Part shown: positions 19,891 to 28,148 of the stretch, one piece after another | How positions within the stretch are numbered: the stretch's first letter is position 1 | Layout: each line of letters starts with the position of its first letter | Assembly (NCBI RefSeq): GCF_013185195.1 | Contig: NZ_JAAZWC010000005.1 | Coordinates: 1-64,000 of the forward strand | DNA from: Saccharibacillus qingshengii | Lineage (GTDB): Bacteria; Bacillota; Bacilli; Paenibacillales; Paenibacillaceae | Reading direction: 5' to 3' | DNA length: 64,000 nucleotides | The notes under the pieces: model-generated | Database searches by the model: none | What the model was told of the DNA's origin: nothing | The model's input: only the letters and a program-made list of their open reading frames with translations | Program-made: the position numbers and the translations under genes

Positions 19891-19927
19891 GTCGTTCTTT
19901 TGTTCTTCCGGGGCTGCGACTTCCGCG

Positions 19928-20665
19928 TTAGGCCTTCTCCAACGTCAGTTCCACGTAATCGCCCGGCTGCAGCTGCATATCGAATCCCCGATCATTGAGT
20001 TCTTTTCCGTTCACTTTCAATACCCAGCGTTCGCTCGGTTTCGTCATGTACCCTTCCTGGCTATCGGGACTTGCCTGAACGAAACGAATTGTCCGGCCGT
20101 TCTCCGACAGGGTGACGAGTCCGCTGGCTTTGAGAACATCCCGGACCATAGTCCCTTCCTTGTAGGGGTGCGCATAAGAGCCGCCCAGAGACGAATTCAC
20201 TTCGCCGCCGCTGATCAGAAGCGTATTGACCGGCCTGCCGTCGTTACCGGGCGCTTCTATATACAGCATGATTTCGTCTCCCGGCTGGATCCGTGTCACA
20301 AACCCGCTTTCGGGGATCTCTTTGCCATTTTGCTTCACCGCCCAGTTCAGCTCCGAATGAAGCTCCGTGTCGTCGACCGAAGCAATCCGTCCTTCATTGT
20401 CGAAACGAACGATACTGCTGCGTTCCAGCGCGTCACGGATAGTGTCTTCTTTCCGGTACGTACTGACAAGCGAACGATTCTCGTTCGGCATGTAGATGCC
20501 CCCATCCACCACCAATTTGAAATTTTCGCTGCCAACCTCTTCCGCCGCCGTATCTGCCGAAGGCGAGCGCAGCAGAACAGCCATCGCAGCTACCGCGGTA
20601 ATGAGCAGGATGGCAAGCACAAACAGCAAAACACGCTGATCGGGAAGTTTGATTTTTGTCCGCAT
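19928..20665 (-). CDS. membrane-anchored protein with DUF4430-like domains
   Basis: A 245-residue protein with a single N-terminal membrane segment (about 11-32, VLLFVLAILLITAVAAMAVL) and an extracellular part. Two repeats of similar layout (about 50-135 and 145-245) each run from a DTIRDAL/VRDVLKASG-like start to a conserved end (LNWAVKQNGKEIPESG...QPGDEI and RWVLKVNGKELNDRGFDMQLQPGDYVEL). This resembles the DUF4430/transcobalamin-C-like fold. The function is unknown. It is a single gene with its own promoter (20702-20731). Confidence 0.65.
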   Translation of the reverse strand: MRTKIKLPDQRVLLFVLAILLITAVAAMAVLLRSPSADTAAEEVGSENFKLVVDGGIYMPNENRSLVSTYRKEDTIRDALERSSIVRFDNEGRIASVDDTELHSELNWAVKQNGKEIPESGFVTRIQPGDEIMLYIEAPGNDGRPVNTLLISGGEVNSSLGGSYAHPYKEGTMVRDVLKASGLVTLSENGRTIRFVQASPDSQEGYMTKPSERWVLKVNGKELNDRGFDMQLQPGDYVELTLEKA

Positions 20666-20701
20666 GGGCTTCCGTTCCCTTCATTGAGCGTAATCACTCT
20701 T

Positions 20702-20731
20702 ATTATACCAAAACGGGGAAGCCTTTCTCAA
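20702..20731 (-). promoter_or_regulatory. sigma-A promoter of the DUF4430-like gene
   Basis: On the minus strand, TTGAGA (20726-20731), an 18-bp spacer and TATAAT (20702-20707). Confidence 0.65.
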
Positions 20732-20752
20732 ATCGCCGAGGCGTTCGGAAAA

Positions 20753-20788
20753 TAAAAAAAGAACCCCTCTGCCGGCAAAGGGGTTCTC
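20753..20788 (-). terminator. terminator of the hxlR-type gene
   Basis: On the minus strand, GAGAACCCCT-TTGCCGGC-AGAGGGGTTC is followed by seven T. Confidence 0.85.
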
Positions 20789-20801
20789 GGCGGATCACCG
20801 G

Positions 20802-21131
20802 TCAATCGACCCAGCATTCCGCCCACATTTGAATTTGCTGCATCACCGGCTGAAGTGCCAGGCCCTTCTCGGTCAGTTCGTATTCGATACGCACCGGGGT
20901 TTCCGGATAAACATGACGTACCAAGATGCCTTCGCTTTCCAGATCCTTCATCCGCTCCGACAACATCTTGTCGCTCATCATCGGGATCTGGTTGGAAATA
21001 TCTTTGAACCGCTTGGCGCCGCTCATCAATGTCTGAATGATCAGGCCGTTCCAGCGCTTGCCCAAAAACGAAAAAGCACTTTCGAATCGGGGACAAAGCT
21101 GCATGGGAATTTCATTTTTTTGCTCTATCAT
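20802..21131 (-). CDS. HxlR-family transcriptional regulator
   Basis: A 109-residue winged-helix protein. Hallmarks are CPRFESAFSFLGKRWNGLII at the start, FKDISNQIPMMSDKMLSERMKDLE (HTH) and the wing VRIEYELTEKGLAL. Members such as HxlR, HypR and YodB often sense electrophiles or oxidants through an N-terminal Cys; a Cys is present at residue 13. RBS GAGGTGATC precedes the ATG. It has its own terminator, and no clear target gene is adjacent. Confidence 0.88.
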   Translation of the reverse strand: MIEQKNEIPMQLCPRFESAFSFLGKRWNGLIIQTLMSGAKRFKDISNQIPMMSDKMLSERMKDLESEGILVRHVYPETPVRIEYELTEKGLALQPVMQQIQMWAECWVD

Positions 21132-21226
21132 AGATGATCACCTCTTAGAAGATTCCCTCTGAAGAGAAACTTACGATTTGTTAGCTTATTTCATATTAAC
21201 ACATTTCCCAGAAAAAGAAAATGCTT

Positions 21227-21910
21227 TTACGAATTATTTTTTGCCGCCAAAAAATGTTTGAGCGCCTGTAAATCCCGCTCGATCACCTCTTGGAGCGAAC
21301 GGTTATAGATGACGGCGGCCGGATGGTACAAAGGAAAAATCGAATAGGAACGCTCTCCGAAAATGTAGCGGGACTGGGGATCTTCGGGGTCCTCCAAACG
21401 CTGAATCGGACCTTCGATCGCTCTGCCGTGCAGGGAAGAGATCGTCTCGTGACTGCCGATCAACCGATGAAGACCGATATTGCCCATAGGGACGATGACC
21501 TCGGGCTGGACGTATTCGATCTCCGCATCCAAGATGGCGGCATGGGCGAGCACCTCGTTCTTGGTAGGCGTCCGGTTGGAACGGCTGATTCGCGGGATTG
21601 CCCCGACTGCTGCGCCTGCGACGACTTTGTCTTTGAAAGGACGGCTGCGAACGGCACTCGAGATATAAATGTCCTGCCGCGTCAACCCCAGCTTTTCCAG
21701 ATACTCTTCCAATACTTTGCCCGCCTGTCCCGTAAACGGCCTCCCCTCCACAATTTCCGTGGCACCGGGAGCTTCGCCGACAAACATGATTCGGGCCGGG
21801 ATGGCACCCTGCCCCAGCAAAAATCCTTCCAGATCGTACCCTTCGGATCTGTGCAGACATTCCTTGATGACTTCTTCCGCCACCGGTGCGCTGCCGAACT
21901 CCACTTTCAT
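21227..21910 (-). CDS. family-4-like uracil-DNA glycosylase lacking most Fe-S cysteines
   Basis: A protein of about 227 residues of the uracil-DNA glycosylase superfamily. Motif A is GEAPGATE, and the C-terminal motif B is HPAAVIYN. This is the family 4/5 pattern for base-excision removal of uracil. Family 4 enzymes normally have four Cys binding a 4Fe-4S cluster; here only one Cys is present (near residue 18), and the usual KCRP-type motif is AVRSRP. The cluster is therefore probably absent. I chose the ATG at 21910 because GGGGG lies 6 nt upstream; the ATG at 21916 abuts it. It is a single gene downstream of a cre-like sequence. Confidence 0.8.
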   Translation of the reverse strand: MKVEFGSAPVAEEVIKECLHRSEGYDLEGFLLGQGAIPARIMFVGEAPGATEIVEGRPFTGQAGKVLEEYLEKLGLTRQDIYISSAVRSRPFKDKVVAGAAVGAIPRISRSNRTPTKNEVLAHAAILDAEIEYVQPEVIVPMGNIGLHRLIGSHETISSLHGRAIEGPIQRLEDPEDPQSRYIFGERSYSIFPLYHPAAVIYNRSLQEVIERDLQALKHFLAAKNNS

Positions 21911-22021
21911 CGCCATCCCCCTTTCTTGAAACCCTGCCTTGGATAAGGGTTAACGGGTATTTCTATTATTTTACCCCAAAATCGATAGTCCGCCAACCAT
22001 TCAGAAGGCCGTTTCCGTATT

Positions 22022-22037
22022 TTGTGAACGCTTTCTT
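22022..22037 (-). promoter_or_regulatory. possible cre (CcpA) site
   Basis: On the minus strand, AAGAAAGCGTTCACAA matches 14 of 16 positions of the catabolite-responsive element WTGNAARCGNWWWCAW. It lies just after a TATAAT (22039-22044) that faces the glycosylase gene, and just past the sugar-operon terminator. CcpA control of the glycosylase is unexpected, so chance is possible. Confidence 0.3.
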
Positions 22038-22046
22038 CATTATATA

Positions 22047-22083
22047 AAGAAAAACCGCTTTTTCGCATAAAGCGAAAAGCGGC
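22047..22083 (-). terminator. terminator of the sugar operon
   Basis: On the minus strand, CCGCTTTTCGC pairs with GCGAAAAAGCGG and is followed by a T-rich run. It lies about 75 bp after the thuA stop. Confidence 0.85.
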
Positions 22084-22159
22084 TTTTCGAAAGCGGTCTA
22101 TCCGACGGCTTCCATCAACGTTCCCGAATTCGTGTGAACTTTGCAGAGATAACTTGGAC

Positions 22160-22891
22160 TTATACCAATTCGCGGGCATGCAGCGAACGAATCGGCTGTG
22201 CATTGCCGTATACCGGTTTGGCTGCTGCGGCCGGATAAGCCCACCGAATAGAATTGGAGATGACACGGATAATATCCGGGTTGTAGTAAGTTGGATAAGT
22301 CTCGTGCCCCGGACGGAAGTAGAAGATCTTGCCGGATCCGCGGCGGAACGTGCAGCCGCTGCGGAACACTTCGCCGCCCGAGAAGTTGCTGATGAAGACG
22401 ATCTCGTCGGGAGTCGGAATATCGAAGAACTCCCCGTACATTTCTTCGTGTTCGAGAACGATGTTCTCGCCTATGCCTTCCGCAATCGGGTGCGAAGGAT
22501 TTACGGCCCACAGAATTTCCTGCTCGCCGGCTTCGCGCCATTTCAGATCGCAGCCCGTTCCCATCAGATTCTTGAACGGTTTGGAGAAGTGACCCGAATG
22601 CAGCACGATCAGGCCCATGCCTTCGCGTACACGCTGCGCAACCGCTTCGGCGATCGAATCGTCGACAAGCTCGTGCGCCATATGGCCCCACCAGATCATG
22701 ACATCCGTCGAATCCAATACTTCTCTTGTCAAACCATGGTCGTCTTCTTCGAGCGTGCAGGTGCGAATAGCAAATCCTTCAGGCGTCAATGCGCGCTCCA
22801 ACTGCTTGTGAATACCGTCCGGGTAAACGGCTTTTACATCTTCATCTCTGCGTTCATGTACGAATTCGTTCCAGATGGTTACGTTGATCAT
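22160..22891 (-). CDS. ThuA-family protein
   Basis: A protein of about 243 residues of the ThuA domain family, related to class I glutamine amidotransferase folds. Characteristic segments are TDVMIWWGHMAHELV, GLIVLHSGHFSKPFKNLMGTG and KIFYFRPGHETYPTYY. In Sinorhizobium ThuA acts with the Gfo-type ThuB on trehalose and related disaccharides through 3-keto intermediates. Here it is the last gene of an operon with two Gfo-type dehydrogenases and two epimerases, which supports a role on a keto-sugar. The ATG at 22891 is 9 nt after AAGGGG; the ATG at 22900 abuts it. Confidence 0.88.
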   Translation of the reverse strand: MINVTIWNEFVHERRDEDVKAVYPDGIHKQLERALTPEGFAIRTCTLEEDDHGLTREVLDSTDVMIWWGHMAHELVDDSIAEAVAQRVREGMGLIVLHSGHFSKPFKNLMGTGCDLKWREAGEQEILWAVNPSHPIAEGIGENIVLEHEEMYGEFFDIPTPDEIVFISNFSGGEVFRSGCTFRRGSGKIFYFRPGHETYPTYYNPDIIRVISNSIRWAYPAAAAKPVYGNAQPIRSLHARELV

Positions 22892-22946
22892 CGTCGGCAT
22901 CCCCTTAGTTGTTCCTGTATTGTTTTATGCGATACGCTCGCTTATT

Positions 22947-23915
22947 TTAAACCCACCACATCTCTCCTGCAGGCTCTTCGATAAGGATCTGCTGAAGATT
23001 GCGAACGGCTTTTCCGAATCCTTCATCGACGGACATCAGACCGTCTTCATGTTCGATACTGACGACGTAGTCGTAGTTCTGCAGGCGAAGTTCGCTGATC
23101 ATATCGGACCAGATCTTCAGCTCGTGACCGTAGCCTACGCTGCGGAAGTTCCAGGCCCGTTCCTGCATAAGCGTGTAGGACTGCATGTCGGTCAAACCGT
23201 GCATATTGACATTGCTTTGGTCGATCGTGATGTCTTTGGCATGGAAATGGTGAATGGCTCCGGCGCGTCCGAGAATACGGACGGCCTGGATCGGATCGAT
23301 ACCCTGCCACCACATGTGGCTGGGATCCAGATTGGCTCCGACGGCTTCGCAGGTTGCTTCGCGCAGACGCAGCAGAGTGGCCGGCGTGTGGACCGAGAAT
23401 CCGCCGTGCAGTTCGATCCCGACTTTGACGCCGTGATCTTCCGCGAATTTACCGGCTTCTTTCCAGTAAGGAATGACTTTCTCTTCCCACTGCCATTTCA
23501 GAATCTCCTGATAATCGTTCGGCCACGGAGCTACCGGCCAGTTCGGATATTTGGCATCCTCGTGGTCGCCCGGGCAGCCGGAGAAGGTATTGACAACCGG
23601 AATCCCCAACCGCTGCGCCAGTTCTACGCTTTGCAAAAATACGTCGTGATCGGCTTTTGCGAGCGCTTTTTGCGGATGGAGCGGATTGCCGTGACAGCTC
23701 AGCGCACTGATCGTCAAACCGCGAGAGTCTACCGCTTTTCGGAAAGCTTCCAGTTTCGACTTGTCGGCCAACAGCTCTTCCGGGTTGCAGTACTCGTTAC
23801 CCGGATACCCTCCTGTACCGATCTCTACCGCCTTAAGCCCTTTTTCCACCACGTAATCGAGAGATTCCTCGAATCCCCGTCCATTGAACAGGACCATGAA
23901 TACTCCAAGCTTCAC
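22947..23915 (-). CDS. sugar phosphate isomerase/epimerase-family TIM barrel (second)
   Basis: A 322-residue xylose-isomerase-like TIM barrel (AP endonuclease 2 superfamily). Metal-site residues fit VGIELHGG (E), ANLDPSHMWW (D, H), HHFHAKD (H) and VSIEHEDG (E). Such proteins isomerise or epimerise sugars or inosose, or cleave 3-keto-glycosides. The GTG start follows GAGGAGG. It lies 152 bp after the second Gfo gene and 46-55 bp before thuA. It is longer than the other epimerase of the operon and not a recent duplicate of it. The substrate is unknown. Confidence 0.85.
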   Translation of the reverse strand: MKLGVFMVLFNGRGFEESLDYVVEKGLKAVEIGTGGYPGNEYCNPEELLADKSKLEAFRKAVDSRGLTISALSCHGNPLHPQKALAKADHDVFLQSVELAQRLGIPVVNTFSGCPGDHEDAKYPNWPVAPWPNDYQEILKWQWEEKVIPYWKEAGKFAEDHGVKVGIELHGGFSVHTPATLLRLREATCEAVGANLDPSHMWWQGIDPIQAVRILGRAGAIHHFHAKDITIDQSNVNMHGLTDMQSYTLMQERAWNFRSVGYGHELKIWSDMISELRLQNYDYVVSIEHEDGLMSVDEGFGKAVRNLQQILIEEPAGEMWWV

Positions 23916-24067
23916 TGAATCGAACCTCCTCGATATATCTATTATATCCGTATTTTTAGCTTGATCTGAATAGGAAAGAGGTGCGAAAAAACCTTATTTT
24001 TCGACTTTTCCGACAACCGGAGAATGGTACCACTTTCCGGCTGCCGGCTTCTTTCGGCTGTTTTTCG

Positions 24068-25150
24068 TTAGTCGAAGTACACCGCTTTGCCCGTTTTCGC
24101 GGATTCGTAGATCGCTTCGAGAATCTGCGTCACGACAAGAGCCTGCTCCGGTTTTACGATCGGCTCTTTGTCTTCGAGAATGGCTTCAAGCCATTGACGC
24201 GCTTCGCGGTCTTCCGCGTTCTCCGATCCGCCGTCGTAGAACGCTACGCCGCCCGAACCGAAATCGACTTTGGTTTCCGTCAAGCGGCTGCGGTTCTCGC
24301 CGTTGATATGCAGCCCGTCGGCCATATCCGCACCGCCTTCGGTTCCGCAGAGCAGCGTCTGCGCTTCGCCGAATTTGCGGACGTTAAGCGCCCAGCTGGA
24401 TTCGAGTACGATCGTGGCTCCGTTCTGCATCTTGATGAAACCGAATGCGGAATCTTCGACCTTGAATTGTTCCGGATCCCAAGGACCGAACGCGTTGGCC
24501 GCATTTTCACGGCTTCCCAGCTTGTGGAAAGTCGAACCCATAACGCTTTGCGGTTTATAATTATCCATCAGCCAGAGAGTCAGGTCAAGCGCGTGCGTAC
24601 CGATATCGATCAGAGGGCCTCCGCCCTGCTTTTCTTCATCCAGGAAAACGCCCCAGGTTGGCACGGCGCGGCGGCGCAGTGCAATCGCTTTGCCGTAATA
24701 GAGATCGCCGAGTTCGCCTTTTTCGCACATATCTTTCAGGTGCAGACTGTCGTCGCGGAAACGGTTCTGGTACGCGATCGACAGTTTTTTGCCTGTACGC
24801 TCCGCCGCTTCGATCATGCTGCGCGCTTCCTCGGTCGTTTTGGCCATCGGTTTCTCGCACAGGACATGCTTGCCCGCTTCGAGCGCCGCAATCGTGATTT
24901 CCGCATGGGAATCGTTCGGGGTACACACGTGAATGACTTCGATACTCGGGTCTTTGAGCAGTTCGGTATAATCCGTATAAACCTTCGCGCCTTCGGCGCC
25001 GTATTGGGAAGCCGCTTCCTCGGCACGGGATTCAACCAGGTCGCAGAAAGCGACGAGTACGGCTTTGTCTTGTTTGGAGAGCGCGGGAAGATGTTTGCCG
25101 TTGGCAATGCCTCCGCATCCGATTACGGCAACGTTCAGTGTCTTAGACAT
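24068..25150 (-). CDS. Gfo/Idh/MocA-family NAD(P)-dependent oxidoreductase (second in operon)
   Basis: A 360-residue dehydrogenase. The N-terminal Rossmann fold has VIGCGGIANGKH, and VCTPNDSHAE and the family EKPMAKT motif (Lys for catalysis) follow. The C-terminal domain has GGGPLIDIGTHALDLTLWLM with the conserved Asp and His. It likely oxidises a sugar or polyol hydroxyl, as in 3-keto-sugar pathways. Its ATG lies inside the last codons of the upstream epimerase (8-bp overlap), with AAGGAG in that gene, so the two are coupled. A stem without a U tract lies in the 152-bp gap downstream (24010-24047). Confidence 0.9.
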   Translation of the reverse strand: MSKTLNVAVIGCGGIANGKHLPALSKQDKAVLVAFCDLVESRAEEAASQYGAEGAKVYTDYTELLKDPSIEVIHVCTPNDSHAEITIAALEAGKHVLCEKPMAKTTEEARSMIEAAERTGKKLSIAYQNRFRDDSLHLKDMCEKGELGDLYYGKAIALRRRAVPTWGVFLDEEKQGGGPLIDIGTHALDLTLWLMDNYKPQSVMGSTFHKLGSRENAANAFGPWDPEQFKVEDSAFGFIKMQNGATIVLESSWALNVRKFGEAQTLLCGTEGGADMADGLHINGENRSRLTETKVDFGSGGVAFYDGGSENAEDREARQWLEAILEDKEPIVKPEQALVVTQILEAIYESAKTGKAVYFD

Positions 25151-25913
25151 TCAGTTTGGCTCCTTCAGCTGCATATTTTTTGACCCATTCCATGCTTGTG
25201 GCGATACTTTCGAGCGGCTTGCCGCCCGCGCAGTAATCCTGCTCGACGACAATCCATTCCACGCCGGCTTCGATCGCGGCGTCCGCAATCGCTTTGAGGT
25301 TCACTTCGCCCACGCCAAGCTCCGCCGTAATGGCTTTGCCGTCCGCGTCGCGCGTCATGTCTTTGAGGTGGATAATCGGCAGACGCCCTTGGTAACGGCC
25401 GATGTATTCCACCGGATCGTAGCCGCCGTAGTGTACCCAGCAGGTATCCATCTCGACCTGGAGGTCTTCGGCGGAAACCGCTTCGTACATGGCGTCGAAT
25501 ACCGGCTTGCCGTTCACTTCTTCCGTCATCTCGAAATCGTGGTTGTGGTAAGCGAGTACCGCTCCCTGTTCGCGCGCCCGGCTGCCGAGCTTGGCAAGAT
25601 TCGCGAAGACTTCGTTCCAGACCCGGTCTTCTTCCTGCAGATAAGGCACGATCAGCGTGTCGTTCCCGATTTGTTTGTTGTATGCGATCTCGCTGTCGAG
25701 ATGCTCCAGCAGTTGGGCATAAGAAGTATGTGTCCCGAGCGCTTCAAGGCCAAGTTCGTCGAGAATCGACTTGACTTCTTCCGCACTGCGGCCGAAAAAC
25801 GTATGGAATTCCACGCCTTTATAACCGAGTGCCGCCACTTTTTCGAGCGTACCGCGGAAATCCTGTTCCATTTCTTCACGTACGGTGTACAACTGCAGTC
25901 CTACTTGGGTCAT
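25143..25913 (-). CDS. sugar phosphate isomerase/epimerase-family TIM barrel (first)
   Basis: A 256-residue IolE/hydroxypyruvate-isomerase-like TIM barrel. Metal ligands fit VLAYHNHDFEM (E/H), VEMDTCWVHYGG (D, H), IIHLKDM (H) and WIVVEQDYC (E). It likely isomerises or epimerises the keto-sugar made by the neighbouring dehydrogenases. It lies 23 bp after the first Gfo gene and overlaps the second by 8 bp. Confidence 0.88.
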   Translation of the reverse strand: MTQVGLQLYTVREEMEQDFRGTLEKVAALGYKGVEFHTFFGRSAEEVKSILDELGLEALGTHTSYAQLLEHLDSEIAYNKQIGNDTLIVPYLQEEDRVWNEVFANLAKLGSRAREQGAVLAYHNHDFEMTEEVNGKPVFDAMYEAVSAEDLQVEMDTCWVHYGGYDPVEYIGRYQGRLPIIHLKDMTRDADGKAITAELGVGEVNLKAIADAAIEAGVEWIVVEQDYCAGGKPLESIATSMEWVKKYAAEGAKLNV

Positions 25914-25936
25914 TTTCGTTCCACCTTTTTATCAAA

Positions 25937-27028
25937 TTATAATTTGAGCGAATCTCTTCTTGCGGCAGGAACTTTGTACGAACTTTCCAAGGTGATATGC
26001 CGGCTTTCGGCCGATGAGCGCATGAAGGCATGCATCGTTTCGAGCACATGATAAGCCAGATCGCCGCTGGCCCGGTGACGCCGTTCTTCCCGGATCGATT
26101 TGATCATGTCGTCCACGCCGATCCCGCGCTCGTTGCGCTCCGTTTCGAATACCGGCTTGAGCGTCTCCCAATTATCCGAACCGGCGCGCCGCAGACGTAC
26201 GTCTCCGCCGAAGAAATTGGGATCCGGCAGGGACAGGGTACCCGATGTGCCGTAAATCTCCATTCTCGGAAGTTCGGTGGCTCCGCGAACGTCGAAGCTC
26301 ATGATCATGGTCACGATCGTTCCGCCCGCAAAATCGAGCGTCCCGGCCAGATGGGTCGGAGTCTGGACGGAAATCGGGGTGCCCGCTTTGGGTCCCGATC
26401 CGATTACCCGGTCGGGAATCTGAATGCCTGTCGAAGAGCTGACCCGCTGAATGGGACCCAGCAGATTCACAAGCGCCGACAGGTAATACGGTCCCATGTC
26501 GAACATCGGCCCGCCGCCGTAGGCGTAGAAAAATTCCGGATCGGTGTGCCAGTCTTCGGGGCCTCCCCCCAGCATGAACGCCGTGCCGGCGACCGGCCGG
26601 CCGATGAGTCCGTCTTCGATGGCGCGGCGGGCGGTGCTGACGCCCGCTCCCAAAAAGGTATCCGGGGCACAACCGACGCTTACACTGCGTTTCTTGGCTT
26701 CTTCCAGAACAAGGCGGCCGTCTTCGAGAGAAACCGCAAGCGGTTTTTCTCCGTACACATGCTTGCCGGCTCGGACGGCGGCCAGATTGATCGAGGCGTG
26801 GCTGGCGGGAATCGTCAGGTTGATGACAAGTTCGATCAACTCGTCGGCCAGCAGCTCCTCGACGGTGCAAGCGGTTGCAATGCCGAATTCGGCAGCCCGC
26901 TCCTGCGCCTTCTCGGGTATGCGATCGGCGACCGCGACCACTTCGGCCCATTCGCTGGTCCCCAAGTTCTGCAAATAGATAGCGCTGATGTTGCCGCAGC
27001 CTATAATTCCGATCTTCATGCGTTTCAA
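25937..27028 (-). CDS. Gfo/Idh/MocA-family oxidoreductase (first in operon)
   Basis: A protein of about 363 residues. The Rossmann motif is GIIGCGNISAIY, the catalytic-lysine motif is YGEKPLAV, and the C-terminal domain has GGGPMFDMGPYYLSALVNLLG. It is probably an NAD(P)-dependent sugar dehydrogenase. The likely start is TTG at 27028, nine nt after AAGGAG; the ATG at 27019 is 18 nt away. It heads the operon that ends with thuA and is divergent from the AraC regulator. Confidence 0.88.
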   Translation of the reverse strand: MKRMKIGIIGCGNISAIYLQNLGTSEWAEVVAVADRIPEKAQERAAEFGIATACTVEELLADELIELVINLTIPASHASINLAAVRAGKHVYGEKPLAVSLEDGRLVLEEAKKRSVSVGCAPDTFLGAGVSTARRAIEDGLIGRPVAGTAFMLGGGPEDWHTDPEFFYAYGGGPMFDMGPYYLSALVNLLGPIQRVSSSTGIQIPDRVIGSGPKAGTPISVQTPTHLAGTLDFAGGTIVTMIMSFDVRGATELPRMEIYGTSGTLSLPDPNFFGGDVRLRRAGSDNWETLKPVFETERNERGIGVDDMIKSIREERRHRASGDLAYHVLETMHAFMRSSAESRHITLESSYKVPAARRDSLKL

Positions 27029-27125
27029 GGAACACCACTCCTTACCGTTAAGTTGTCGTTCTTCGATTTTAGTTCGATTTCTTTTTCGGTTCCGGTTGTG
27101 TGGTTGGTTCGAGTTCATGGTATTG

Positions 27126-27158
27126 CAAATCGATTTGTATTAAAATGAAGAATATAAT
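27126..27158 (+). promoter_or_regulatory. AraC-gene promoter with overlapping palindrome
   Basis: A perfect palindrome, CAAATCGATTTG (27126-27137), covers the expected -35 position of a TATAAT at 27153-27158 reading toward the AraC gene. No good -35 is present. The palindrome lies midway in the divergent gap, so it may be an operator for one or both directions. Confidence 0.5.
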
Positions 27159-27213
27159 CGAAACATGAACAATCTGGTCATTATTTTATTTTCTTTCTCA
27201 AGGAGCAGCCATT

Positions 27214-28038
27214 ATGCAGACGACCGACCTCTCCTGCCAGGTTTTTACCGCAGGATTTTCCTTCCATCGAACACCGTTCCATGTCCACCGTACCGAAGGG
27301 TTGGGCAGCTATCTGCTCCGACTCCAGACGGACGGCAATTCCGAAGCGCTGATTGACGGCAAAATGCAGCTGATCGAAGCCGGGGATTTGCTGCTGTACG
27401 GCCCGAACGACACGTATGAGCTGAAAATATTCCCGCCCGACGCTTCGGACAGCTCCGAACGTCCTATGGAAAGCGGCGATTACCATATTTTTTTCGGCGG
27501 CGACTGGATCGACCACTGGTGGAACCAGCGCAGGCGTCCGACCCGAATCCGGATTCCGCTCAGCGAAGGACTTCTCGGCCTGTTTCGCCAGATCGTGATC
27601 GAACAGCGCCGGATCTCCAACCCGGACCCCCGCATTTCCGATTACTATCTGCGGATTCTGTGTCTGGAGACCGACCGCCTGCTGAGCGAGCAGCCGATTT
27701 CCTCGGGCAAGTCTTTTCTCGCTCACCGGATCAAACAGTACATCGAAGAAAATGCGTCCTCCCTGTTCAAACTCGAAGACGTGGCCGCTTACGTCGATAC
27801 CAGCGTCTCCCGCTGCGTCCATCTGTTCAAAGAGACGTTCGATATGAGCATCATGCAGTATGCGCTTGAAGTGCGTCTGGATATGGCCAAAGAACGGATC
27901 GTATTCAGCCCCATGCCGCTCGAACAGGTGGCCGAGACATCGGGCTTCGCCAACTATACGTATTTCCATCGGGTATTCCGCAGCAAGTTCGGGATGTCTC
28001 CCAAAGCTTTCCGGCATACGCGTCAGGAAAAAATGTAA
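27214..28038 (+). CDS. AraC-family transcriptional regulator of the sugar operon
   Basis: A 274-residue protein with an N-terminal cupin-like sensor (about 15-90, PFHVHRTEGLGSYLLRL to EAGDLLLYGPNDTY) and a C-terminal double HTH (about 170-270, ending in TSGFANYTYFHRVFRSKFGMSPKAFR). Such regulators bind a sugar and switch adjacent operons. It is divergent from the Gfo/epimerase/ThuA operon, so that operon is the likely target. RBS AAGGAG precedes the ATG, and a strong terminator follows. Confidence 0.92.
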   Translation: MQTTDLSCQVFTAGFSFHRTPFHVHRTEGLGSYLLRLQTDGNSEALIDGKMQLIEAGDLLLYGPNDTYELKIFPPDASDSSERPMESGDYHIFFGGDWIDHWWNQRRRPTRIRIPLSEGLLGLFRQIVIEQRRISNPDPRISDYYLRILCLETDRLLSEQPISSGKSFLAHRIKQYIEENASSLFKLEDVAAYVDTSVSRCVHLFKETFDMSIMQYALEVRLDMAKERIVFSPMPLEQVAETSGFANYTYFHRVFRSKFGMSPKAFRHTRQEKM

Positions 28039-28056
28039 GAACCGCAAGCCGCCAAA

Positions 28057-28112
28057 CCGAAAATCCCGCAGACGCTTCAAAGCGTCCTGCGGGATTTTCG
28101 GTTTTTTTTGCA
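28057..28112 (+). terminator. terminator of the AraC-family gene
   Basis: A long perfect hairpin with arms CCGAAAATCCCGCAG and CTGCGGGATTTTCGG, and a second inner stem GACGCTT/AAGCGTC. It is followed by eight T. Confidence 0.9.
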
Positions 28113-28148
28113 AACGTCCGTCATTGCTTTACGCAGGCAAGTTCCGGA

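Noticed and set aside
24010-24047. Terminator inside the sugar operon
   Set aside because: A stem is present (CCGGCAGCCGGA with TCCGGTTGTCGG), but it is followed by AAAAG rather than T on the transcribed strand.
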